Part shown: positions 1 through 5,659 of the stretch, one piece after another
Numbering within the stretch: position 1 is the first letter of the stretch
Layout of the letters: each line of letters opens with the position of its first letter
DNA from: Sphingomonadales bacterium
GTDB taxonomy: Bacteria; Pseudomonadota; Alphaproteobacteria; Sphingomonadales; Sphingomonadaceae
DNA length: 42,675 nt
Reading direction: 5' to 3'
Assembly: GCA_009995225.1 (NCBI GenBank)
Contig: JAACPW010000018.1
Location: forward strand, 1-42,675
The notes under the pieces: model-generated
Databases searched by the model: none
Told to the model about the DNA's origin: nothing
The model's input: the letters and a program-made list of their open reading frames with translations, nothing else
Made by a program: the position numbers and the translations under genes

Positions 1-62
1 GAAAACAGACTGCGTGGGTGCATCGAAACTCTCCGTCCAGTGCGGCGAGTGAATCAGATCAT

Positions 63-85
63 GCCCTCAAATGCGAGGGCTTTTT
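63..85 (+). terminator. Intrinsic terminator reading rightward
   Basis: Perfect 6-bp stem GCCCTC (63-68) / GAGGGC (75-80), a 6-nt loop, then five T (81-85). It would end a plus-strand transcript entering from left of the window. The stub at 1-62 has an open frame ending in TGA at 50-52, which could be the 3' end of that gene, but it is too short to identify. The hairpin overlaps the stop codon of the truncated acyltransferase on the other strand. Confidence 0.65.
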
Positions 86-360
86 GCGGGTGTCCAGCTG
101 ACGCTGTTTGAATAGCCGCCGACAAGGAAGAACACCGGCATCACCTGAAATCCCCAGGTCAGCCAATGCGTCCAGTCTGCCACCGACAGCAGATCACCGC
201 GCCGAAGTTCGCCCGCCGGATCGACGTAAAGGCCCGCCATCATCCAGTGGCCGATCACCACCGCCATGATCGATACCGCCCGCAGGAAATCGACCCACCG
301 ATTGCGCTCGGGCGGGGTCATCTCCGCCAATTCGCACGCTTTGCCCCACATTGTCAGCAT
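67..360 (-). pseudogene. Truncated acyltransferase-3 family protein (N-terminal fragment)
   Basis: The 97-residue product from the ATG at 358-360 looks like the N-terminus of an integral-membrane acyltransferase of the acyltransferase-3 / fucose O-acetylase type. It has a basic RNRWVDFLRA motif, the first membrane helix with the family's VIGHW histidine, and a second helix ending in PVFFLVGGYSN. Family members are usually 350-400 residues with about ten helices, so only the first quarter is present before TGA at 67-69. The next bases in the same frame do not look like continued family sequence. The start at 360 is preferred over a slightly longer reading because an AGGGGG sequence lies just upstream. 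It is probably a decayed remnant cut by a rearrangement. Confidence 0.6.
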
Positions 361-530
361 TCGGCCCCCTGAAAGATCGCGCGCATTCCGCTGGCGCAAC
401 GCGGTTTAGCAGCAATTGGTGAAAGGACGATTGCCGGGCCGCCTTCGATCCCCAGCGCCGAAAGCGCGATTGCCCCATGCGGCGCGCGCTGTTAGGTGCC
501 CGCGCAGTTCATACCCCGAGGAAATTCGTC

Positions 531-1751
531 ATGGCCCAGCCCCAGAAAGTCGTTCTCGCCTATTCGGGCGGTCTCGATACCAGCGTTATCGCCAAGTGGC
601 TGAGCGTGGAGCGCGGGCTTGAGGTGGTGACCTTCACCGCCGATCTGGGTCAGGGCGAGGAAATCGAGCCCGCCCGCGCCAAAGCCCGCGCCATGGGCAT
701 TCCTGATGATCACATCTTCATCGAGGATCTGCGCGAGGAATTCGTGCGCGATTTCGTGTTCCCAATGATGCGCGCCAACGCCCGTTATGAAGGCGACTAT
801 CTGCTCGGCACCAGCATCGCGCGCCCGCTGATCTCCAAGCGGCTGGTCGAGATCGCGCACCAGACCGGCGCCGATTTCATCGCCCACGGCGCGACCGGCA
901 AGGGCAATGATCAGGTGCGCTTTGAACTGTCCGCCTACGCTCTCGATCCGGACATCAAGGTGATCGCGCCGTGGCGCGAATGGGATCTGACCAGCCGCAC
1001 CGCGCTGATCGCCTGGGCCGAAGCGCACCAGATCGAAGTGCCACGCGACAAGCGCGGCGACAGCCCGTTCTCGACCGATGCGAACCTGCTGCACACCTCG
1101 TCCGAAGGCAAGGTCCTGGAAAACCCGTGGGAGGAAACCCCGGACTACGTCTATTCGCGCACGGTCAATCCCGAGGACGCGCCCGACGTGCCCGAATACA
1201 TCACCATCGATTTCGACAAGGGCGATGGCACCACCCTGAACGGCGAGGCGATGTCTCCCGCCACCTTGCTCACCGCCCTCAACGAACTGGGCCGCAAGCA
1301 TGGCATCGGGCGGCTCGATCTGGTCGAGAACCGCTTCGTCGGCATGAAGTCGCGTGGGATGTACGAGACCCCCGGCGGGGAGATCTACGCCCGCGCCCAC
1401 CGCGGGATCGAGCAGATCACGCTGGATCGCGGCGCCGCGCATCTCAAGGACGAGCTGATGCCGCGCTATGCGGAACTGATCTACAACGGCCTCTGGTTCT
1501 CCCCCGAACGCGAGATGCTGCAGGCGGCGATCGACCATAGCCAGGACAAGGTCACCGGCACGGTGCGGCTGAAGCTCTACAAGGGGTTGGCCAGCGTGGT
1601 GGGCCGCAAGTCGCCCTTCTCGCTCTATTCCGAAGCGCACGTCACCTTCGAGGACGACGCGGGGGCCTATGACCAGAAGGACGCCGAGGGCTTCATCAAG
1701 CTCAACGGCTTGCGCCTGCGCCTGCTCGCCCGCCGCAACCGCGACGCCTGA
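531..1751 (+). CDS. argG: Argininosuccinate synthase
   Basis: Catalyses ATP-dependent condensation of citrulline and aspartate to argininosuccinate, the penultimate step of arginine biosynthesis, in the cytoplasm. The 406-residue product has the normal family length. The N-terminal PP-loop is clear ([14 protein letters not shown], about residues 6-19), followed by the family sequences [14 protein letters not shown] and [16 protein letters not shown]. The ATG at 531 is preferred over an in-frame codon at 477 because GAGGAAA sits 7-13 nt upstream and the protein then starts at the conserved beta strand. It stands alone on the plus strand with about 170 nt of non-coding DNA after it; no clear terminator or ARG box was recognised. 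Identification is secure. Confidence 0.97.
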   Translation: MAQPQKVVLAYSGGLDTSVIAKWLSVERGLEVVTFTADLGQGEEIEPARAKARAMGIPDDHIFIEDLREEFVRDFVFPMMRANARYEGDYLLGTSIARPLISKRLVEIAHQTGADFIAHGATGKGNDQVRFELSAYALDPDIKVIAPWREWDLTSRTALIAWAEAHQIEVPRDKRGDSPFSTDANLLHTSSEGKVLENPWEETPDYVYSRTVNPEDAPDVPEYITIDFDKGDGTTLNGEAMSPATLLTALNELGRKHGIGRLDLVENRFVGMKSRGMYETPGGEIYARAHRGIEQITLDRGAAHLKDELMPRYAELIYNGLWFSPEREMLQAAIDHSQDKVTGTVRLKLYKGLASVVGRKSPFSLYSEAHVTFEDDAGAYDQKDAEGFIKLNGLRLRLLARRNRDA

Positions 1752-1921
1752 TCGCATCCGAGTCGCTGCAGGGTCTCCGGGCCGTAAAGCGCGGTTCGCT
1801 GCGCATTGTTCCAACGGTTCGTCGCATTTTTGAGGCGACTCATTGCCCAGCGGAAGCATCACGGCGACGGAATTCTAACCTGGTTTGTCTTCCTTAAGCC
1901 GCCCGGCCTATCCGCCCCGCC

Positions 1922-2476
1922 ATGTTGAACGGACACACCATCACCGGCGCGATGCCCCACCGCCTGCTGGCGCGCGGTGTCAAAGGCCTCGCGCTTGCCG
2001 GGCTGCTTGGCCTTGCGCCGATAGCTGCATCATCGGCCGCGACGACCGATGCGGGCAACGCCGGGATCGAACCTGCCGCCAGCGCCGCCGTCATCGAGAT
2101 GGTGCCCGTCCTGCCCAGCACCGACGTTACCGTGCCCGCCGCCGTCATCGACGAACCCGCCGCCTCCGCCCCGCAAGCCACCGCGCTGGGCAGCGGCAGC
2201 GCGTCCTATTACGCCGCCAAGTTCAACGGCCGCCGCACCGCCAGCGGCGAACGCTTCGACAACGCTGCGATGACCGCCGCGCACCGCAGCCTGCCGTTTG
2301 GCACGAAGCTGCGCGTCACCAACCCTTCCAACGGCCGCAGCGTCGTGGTGCGCGTGAACGATCGCGGGCCGTTTACCCGTGGCCGCCTGATCGACGTGAG
2401 CCGCGCCGCCGCGGACGAACTCGGCATGGTCGCGCGCGGCCACGCCACCGTGGAACTCGCCATCATCGAAGGCTGA
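1922..2476 (+). CDS. RlpA-like septal ring lytic transglycosylase (double-psi beta-barrel)
   Basis: A 184-residue exported protein. Residues 1-40 contain a basic start and a hydrophobic Ala/Leu stretch ending near ASSAA, a plausible signal peptide. A low-complexity Ala/Pro/Val linker follows (about 41-92), then an RlpA double-psi beta-barrel (93-183). Its diagnostic motifs are ASYYAAKFNGRRTASGE, HRSLPFGTKLRVTN and VVVRVNDRGPF...RLIDVSRAAA. RlpA proteins cleave or bind naked glycan strands at the division septum. There is no SPOR domain, so this is a short-form member. No lipobox cysteine is seen, so it is probably periplasmic rather than a lipoprotein. Confidence 0.85.
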   Translation: MLNGHTITGAMPHRLLARGVKGLALAGLLGLAPIAASSAATTDAGNAGIEPAASAAVIEMVPVLPSTDVTVPAAVIDEPAASAPQATALGSGSASYYAAKFNGRRTASGERFDNAAMTAAHRSLPFGTKLRVTNPSNGRSVVVRVNDRGPFTRGRLIDVSRAAADELGMVARGHATVELAIIEG

Positions 2477-2499
2477 CGCGCAGGGCTGTGCGTGTGCCG

Positions 2500-2528
2500 G
2501 TGTCTCGTGTTGGAGACACATGAGACAC
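2500..2528. repeat. Three GAGACAC heptamers, inverted plus direct
   Basis: GTGTCTC at 2500-2506 is the inverted partner of GAGACAC at 2513-2519 (7-bp perfect arms, 6-nt loop), and a second direct copy GAGACAC follows at 2522-2528. The cluster lies in the short gap between the convergent RlpA-like and HTH genes. It could be a protein-binding site or a weak hairpin terminator for the RlpA-like gene; no T-run follows. Confidence 0.5.
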
Positions 2529-2538
2529 AGTCCAGAAA

Positions 2539-2562
2539 CGAAAAAGCGCCCCCGTCACGCGC
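2539..2562 (-). terminator. Weak terminator-like hairpin after the HTH gene
   Basis: On the minus strand a short GCGC/GCGC stem (2559-2562 with 2546-2549) overlaps the HTH gene's stop codon and is followed directly by five T. The stem is only 4 bp, so termination here is uncertain. Confidence 0.3.
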
Positions 2563-3169
2563 CGGGCCAATCGTCGTCTGACGCCGCGTCAGCATCCCAA
2601 TCGACGCTGTCATCATCCTCGTCGGTTTCGGGGTCATCGCCGTCGGCGTCATAGTCCTCGCCTGCGTCCTCCGCGTAATCATCGTCGTCGTCGTCCTCAT
2701 CGTCGTCGTCATCCCAGGCCGTCAGCACCGGCGGAGCGAGCAACTGCGCCACCCGCGCATCGAAATCGGCGGCGACGCTGCGAACCTGATGGCTGCTCTC
2801 GATCCGGTCGAGCCGCGCCAGATGCGCCAGCAGCAGCCGCCCGTCATAACGGATGCGCGTGGCGACCTCCTCGCCGTGATAGAACACGGTTTCCGCCACC
2901 CCGTTCAGCGCGCGGTCGGCCAGCACCTCCTCGACTTGCGGGCGGGCGAGCACCAGCGCCGCATCCCACAATTGGCGAAACTCAGGGCTGGCGCGCCGCA
3001 TCCGGTACAGATGCGCGCGGCTCACCCCCACCTGCTGCGCCGCGCTGCGCACATTGCCCCACTGCGCGAGCGTCTGGACAAAGGCGGCGAGCACCTCGCA
3101 CGGCAGATCGGGCGCGGCCGCGTCAGCGGCGGGCGTGGTGGTGAGCGCGTGGGGCGACAGGTCAGACAT
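2555..3169 (-). CDS. Helix-turn-helix protein with long acidic C-terminal tail
   Basis: A 204-residue cytoplasmic protein of unknown function. Residues 38-58 (GNVRSAAQQVGVSRAHLYRMR) form a Fis/resolvase-like helix-turn-helix. The helical region that follows (about 62-122, with PEFRQLWDAA and LADRALNGVAE) resembles small proteins often compared with phage terminase small subunits or transposase-type HTH proteins. From 152 to about 200 the chain is roughly two-thirds Asp/Glu. The gene is convergent with the RlpA-like gene; a small hypothetical gene lies upstream on the same strand. A DNA-binding role is inferred from the HTH. The acidic tail may be autoinhibitory or DNA-mimicking, which is speculation. 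Confidence 0.7.
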   Translation of the reverse strand: MSDLSPHALTTTPAADAAAPDLPCEVLAAFVQTLAQWGNVRSAAQQVGVSRAHLYRMRRASPEFRQLWDAALVLARPQVEEVLADRALNGVAETVFYHGEEVATRIRYDGRLLLAHLARLDRIESSHQVRSVAADFDARVAQLLAPPVLTAWDDDDDEDDDDDDYAEDAGEDYDADGDDPETDEDDDSVDWDADAASDDDWPGA

Positions 3170-3239
3170 CGGGCGGCTCCTTGGCAGCGACAGGGCAAAG
3201 CCGCTGAGCCTATCCGCAAGGCGGCGCGGTAGGAAAATG

Positions 3240-3269
3240 AAGAATGCCCCCTCTAGCTTGCGGGAGGGG
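3240..3269 (-). terminator. Hairpin downstream of the small hypothetical gene
   Basis: CCCCTC (3248-3253) pairs with GAGGGG (3264-3269) around a 10-nt loop. On the minus strand the stem is followed by a moderately T-rich run (CATTCTTCATTTTC). Its position 11 nt after the stop codon of the 3281-3520 gene fits a terminator. Related CCCCTC...GAGGGG hairpins are also common dispersed repeats in this group. Confidence 0.45.
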
Positions 3270-3280
3270 TAAGAAACTCG

Positions 3281-3520
3281 TCACCAGATCAGCAACGTCC
3301 CGTCCCCGCAGAGCAACCGCTCATTGGCGAGCACCACGGCCCGGATCGCCTCGGGCGTGTCGAGCCGCGTCCCGATCCGCCCGGCATCGACGTGGGCCTG
3401 CCACGCGGCGACAAAATCCCGCCCGCCCGGATCGCGCAGGTCGGTCGGCCCGACCGGCAGCTTGTCCCCCGGCGCAGGGAGCTGCGGGTTGAAGGTGCCA
3501 AGTTCACGTAAGGTCATCAT
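3281..3520 (-). CDS. Small hypothetical protein (79 aa)
   Basis: Not recognised. From the ATG at 3518-3520 the product is 79 residues, starts MMTLRELGTFNPQLPAPG and ends in GDGTLLIW, with no membrane segment or signal. The start was chosen because AGGAG lies 10 nt upstream; longer in-frame readings add only low-complexity Pro/Arg sequence with no sign of selection. The text is globular-looking, with an AWQAHVDAGRIGTRLDTPEAIRAVVLANERL helix-rich segment spanning the middle to the end. It lies on the same strand as, and upstream of, the HTH gene, 111 nt away, and borders the AT-rich island on the other side. The two may belong to one accessory segment. Confidence 0.5.
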   Translation of the reverse strand: MMTLRELGTFNPQLPAPGDKLPVGPTDLRDPGGRDFVAAWQAHVDAGRIGTRLDTPEAIRAVVLANERLLCGDGTLLIW

Positions 3521-3646
3521 CCGCGCGGGTCTCCTGCAAGCAAGGGTTGGAGCGCGCCGAACGTCCCGCCCCGCCGCGAGGACACCCCTGCCCGCGTCAG
3601 GGCTGCGGGGAGCCGTGGGGCGCGGGAGAGCGAGTGCGGCGCGCGC

Positions 3647-3703
3647 GGGTGGGTCAACGCGGGCGGGAAGGTAGTGGGGTTTGGGGGGTGTAGGAAAGGG
3701 GGG
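3647..3703 (+). other. G-run cluster with quadruplex motif at island edge
   Basis: Four GGG tracts at 3647-3649, 3651-3653, 3661-3663 and 3665-3667 have loops of 1, 7 and 1 nt, meeting the usual G3+N1-7 quadruplex pattern. G4, G6 and G6 runs follow at 3676-3679, 3683-3688 and 3698-3703. The cluster stops where the AT-rich DNA begins. Confidence 0.6.
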
Positions 3704-3729
3704 AACTTCACTCAACTACAGACCGTGCC

Positions 3730-3790
3730 TTGCACTAAGCAATCCGACCGAATAACAATCAATTGTGACCGCAATCAATCCGAAGGAAGC
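3730..3790 (+). promoter_or_regulatory. Putative ParA-SIR2 promoter/operator region
   Basis: A weak promoter can be drawn as TTGCAC (3730-3735), a 17-nt spacer and TAACAA (3753-3758). Two direct CAATCAAT copies (3756-3763 and 3772-3779) are offset by 16 nt and would overlap or immediately follow the -10 element, where a repressor could bind. GAAGGAAG at 3782-3789 is the ribosome binding site for the ATG at 3794. The promoter assignment is tentative; the repeats and the RBS are seen directly. Confidence 0.35.
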
Positions 3791-3793
3791 GCA

Positions 3794-4762
3794 ATGAACT
3801 CCGTAGCCTTTTTTAACAACAAAGGCGGAGTGGGAAAAACTACGCTTCTATGCAATATTGCCGCCTATTGCTCGATGTATCTCGGAAAAAGCGTTTGCGT
3901 TGTCGATGCTGATCCCCAATGCAATGCTACACAATATTTATTTAAAGATAGTATAATCGACTCCCTTTATTCTGAAAGTAAAGGATTTACCATATATAGT
4001 ATTATCGAGCCTCTAACGCTCGGTGAAGGTTTTTCTAAAAAGCTTGAAACCAAGAGGTCAGCAAATTTCAAGGTTGATGTAATACCAGGCGATCCCAGAC
4101 TTGCCCTGACTGAAGACACATTGGCGTCAGATTGGGGGGGGGCGCGCGCTGGTGACGTTCGAGGCATACGTACCAATCTCGTCTTCGCTGAGTTGTTGAA
4201 TCGCCTTCAAGATTATGATTTGGTTTTCTTCGATGTCAGCCCCTCGCTAGGAGCGATTAATCGTTCAATTCTGTTAGCAGTTGACTATTTTGTGAGTCCC
4301 ATGTCGATTGACATATTCTCTTTGAAAGCGTTTGAAAATATTGCTGAATGGATCGACGACTGGGAATCTGACTGGGCGAATGGACTTAAAAACGTTAAGG
4401 ACAAGAGCAGACTCCCCACATTCCAGACTAGTCAAGCAACTTTTCTGGGTTACGTGACGCAGCAGTATTTGGCCAAAAAGGACTCGAGCGGCACCAGGCG
4501 CGCTGTTCAGGCTTATGAAAATATCAGAAAAAATATCGACCATATTATTGAATCTTCATTTTCTGATCGCGTAGTAAAAAAGCCGTTCGAGATTGGCACC
4601 GTTCCAAATCTGTTTTCTCTTATTCCGATGTCGCAAAGTCGAAATAAGCCCGTATTTGAGTTGACGGCTGCGGATGGGATAGTTGGGGCACACTTCGCTA
4701 AAGTTAAAGATGCCAAGATAATTTTTGGAACAGTGGCGAACAATCTGGTGGACCGTATTTAA
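3794..4762 (+). CDS. ParA/MinD-family ATPase of a putative ParA-SIR2 defence pair
   Basis: A 322-residue cytoplasmic P-loop ATPase of the SIMIBI class. It has a deviant Walker A KGGVGKTT with the signature lysine (10-17), a second switch motif DADPQCNAT (38-46), and Walker B YDLVFFDVSPSLGAINRSIL (141-160). The C-terminal half (about 205-290), with FLGYVTQQY and VQAYENI, is found in stand-alone ParA-like proteins rather than in chromosome-segregation ParA. No ParB gene or parS-like site was seen nearby, which argues against a partition role. The ATG at 3794 has a good RBS and puts the P-loop at the N-terminus, as usual. Its stop shares one base with the start of the SIR2-like gene (TAATG), implying translational coupling and joint function. 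The gene is AT-rich but carries a run of nine G at 4134-4142. ATPase identity is firm; role as sensor or regulator of the SIR2 partner is inference. Confidence 0.85.
   Translation: MNSVAFFNNKGGVGKTTLLCNIAAYCSMYLGKSVCVVDADPQCNATQYLFKDSIIDSLYSESKGFTIYSIIEPLTLGEGFSKKLETKRSANFKVDVIPGDPRLALTEDTLASDWGGARAGDVRGIRTNLVFAELLNRLQDYDLVFFDVSPSLGAINRSILLAVDYFVSPMSIDIFSLKAFENIAEWIDDWESDWANGLKNVKDKSRLPTFQTSQATFLGYVTQQYLAKKDSSGTRRAVQAYENIRKNIDHIIESSFSDRVVKKPFEIGTVPNLFSLIPMSQSRNKPVFELTAADGIVGAHFAKVKDAKIIFGTVANNLVDRI
4134..4142 (+). repeat. Nine-G homopolymer inside the ParA-like gene
   Basis: Nine consecutive G within an otherwise AT-rich reading frame, encoding W-G-G-A around residues 114-117. A one-base slip would frameshift the gene a third of the way in. 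The frame as given is intact, since the conserved GDVRGIRTNLVF segment continues in phase. Confidence 0.9.
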
Positions 4763-5625
4763 TGGAATGGCCGGTTCCGTTGGTTCGCGACTTGGCAAGA
4801 CGGCGAGCGATCGTCGTCGTTGGCTCTGGTGTCTCTCGCCAATCCACAAATGCGGACGGAAATCGTCCGCCGACTTGGAAGAGTTTCTTGCAAAGCGCAC
4901 TAGACGTTTGTCCGGGCGGCGGCTCAGAAGCGATTAATGCAGCATTACAAGCAAATGATCTCCTCCATGCGTGCGAGTGGTTAAAAGACAAATACGACGA
5001 GCATTGGACCGACTACTTGAGACGGACGTTTTCCGATCCCGGTTACGAACCATCGGAAACTCACCGCGCAATCCTTGCATTAGATTCCCGTGTGGTATTT
5101 TCTCTTAATTTTGACACTATTTACGAACGCTGCGCACAAAATATAAAGTCGGGCGCGCACATCATCCGGCAATATCACGACAAAGGGTCTTCTGAATTCC
5201 TACGAGGTGACGGCAGATACATAGTCAAAGTTCATGGATCGATTGACGCTCCTGAGAAATTGATTTTTACTCAGAAAGATTATGCCGAAGCACAGGTCAA
5301 ATATTCGGCTTTTTATAAATCTTTTGATGCAGGACTTCTTTCCAATACTTTTCTTTTTGTAGGCACCGGCTATTCGGACCCTGACGTCAATCTAATCTTG
5401 GAAAATCAGGCATTTAGCTTTCCAACGAATTATCCGCATTACATCATTAGAGCGCAGGGTGATTCACAAGAGTTGAAATCCTCGCTTCGGAAAAATCGTA
5501 ACTTAAAGACGATAGAATACGATCCAATAGATGATAATCACTCAGGTCTTTTGCCAGTCCTAGCCGATCTAGCAGCTAAGGTTGAAGAAGCGCGTTCGGA
5601 TTTGACATTCAACTATAATTGGTGA
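4762..5625 (+). CDS. SIR2-like domain protein (putative NAD-consuming effector)
   Basis: A 287-residue protein with a SIR2_2-type Rossmann fold, the family seen in bacterial defence NADases such as DSR and ThsA. Visible features are the nucleotide-binding loop VVVGSGVS (18-25), SLNFDTIYE with the conserved N116 and D118 (114-122), VHGSID with the catalytic-type H158 (157-162), FTQKDYAE (169-176), and FVGTGYSDPDVNLIL (199-213), the usual SIR2_2 end motif. The Asn and His that catalytic SIR2 effectors need are both present. There is no zinc-binding Cys set, so it is not a classical deacetylase sirtuin. No sensor domain or membrane segment follows; the C-terminal 60 residues are short and helical. 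Sensing may therefore reside in the ParA partner, to which it is coupled by the TAATG overlap with no obvious RBS of its own. Function is inferred from family. Confidence 0.85.
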   Translation: MEWPVPLVRDLARRRAIVVVGSGVSRQSTNADGNRPPTWKSFLQSALDVCPGGGSEAINAALQANDLLHACEWLKDKYDEHWTDYLRRTFSDPGYEPSETHRAILALDSRVVFSLNFDTIYERCAQNIKSGAHIIRQYHDKGSSEFLRGDGRYIVKVHGSIDAPEKLIFTQKDYAEAQVKYSAFYKSFDAGLLSNTFLFVGTGYSDPDVNLILENQAFSFPTNYPHYIIRAQGDSQELKSSLRKNRNLKTIEYDPIDDNHSGLLPVLADLAAKVEEARSDLTFNYNW

Positions 5626-5659
5626 AGCCGGTCCGTTGACTTTCCGATTTAGGAGGGAA

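Larger units (their letters stand above)
3521..3793. other. Junction between high-GC chromosome and AT-rich island
   Basis: 273 nt without a convincing gene. The left part (to about 3703) is very GC-rich with dense G-runs; from about 3704 the composition falls abruptly to that of the following two genes. The right part holds the likely promoter and leader of the ParA gene. No integrase, tRNA or duplicated flanking sequence was found here. Confidence 0.6.
3704..5640. mobile_element. AT-rich two-gene genomic island
   Basis: The DNA from about 3704 to 5640 is visibly AT-rich (long A/T stretches, codons such as TTT, AAT, ATA), while both flanks are strongly GC-rich with GC-ending codons. It contains only a ParA-like and a SIR2-like gene, ending 34 nt before the uvrA stop codon. 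This indicates horizontal acquisition. No integrase, transposase, tRNA target or direct repeat was seen at the edges, so the route of insertion is unknown and the borders are approximate. Confidence 0.7.

Noticed and set aside
492..1862. Long minus-strand open frame (456 codons) opposite argG
   Set aside because: Composition reflects the reverse strand of GC-rich codons; argG on the other strand is certain.
2539..2562. Strong bidirectional terminator between the RlpA-like and HTH genes
   Set aside because: Stem is only 4 bp; kept as a weak one-directional candidate.
4134..4142. Frameshift in the ParA-like gene at the G9 run
   Set aside because: Conserved family sequence continues in the same frame after the run, so the frame is intact as given.
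3794..4762. Chromosome or plasmid partition parA
   Set aside because: No parB, no parS-like palindromes and no replication gene nearby; coupling is to a SIR2-like gene instead.
3704..5640. Attachment-site or inverted repeats flanking the AT-rich island
   Set aside because: Compared both edges by eye; only short G/A-rich similarities (taggaaagg versus taggaggg) were found, not a convincing duplication.
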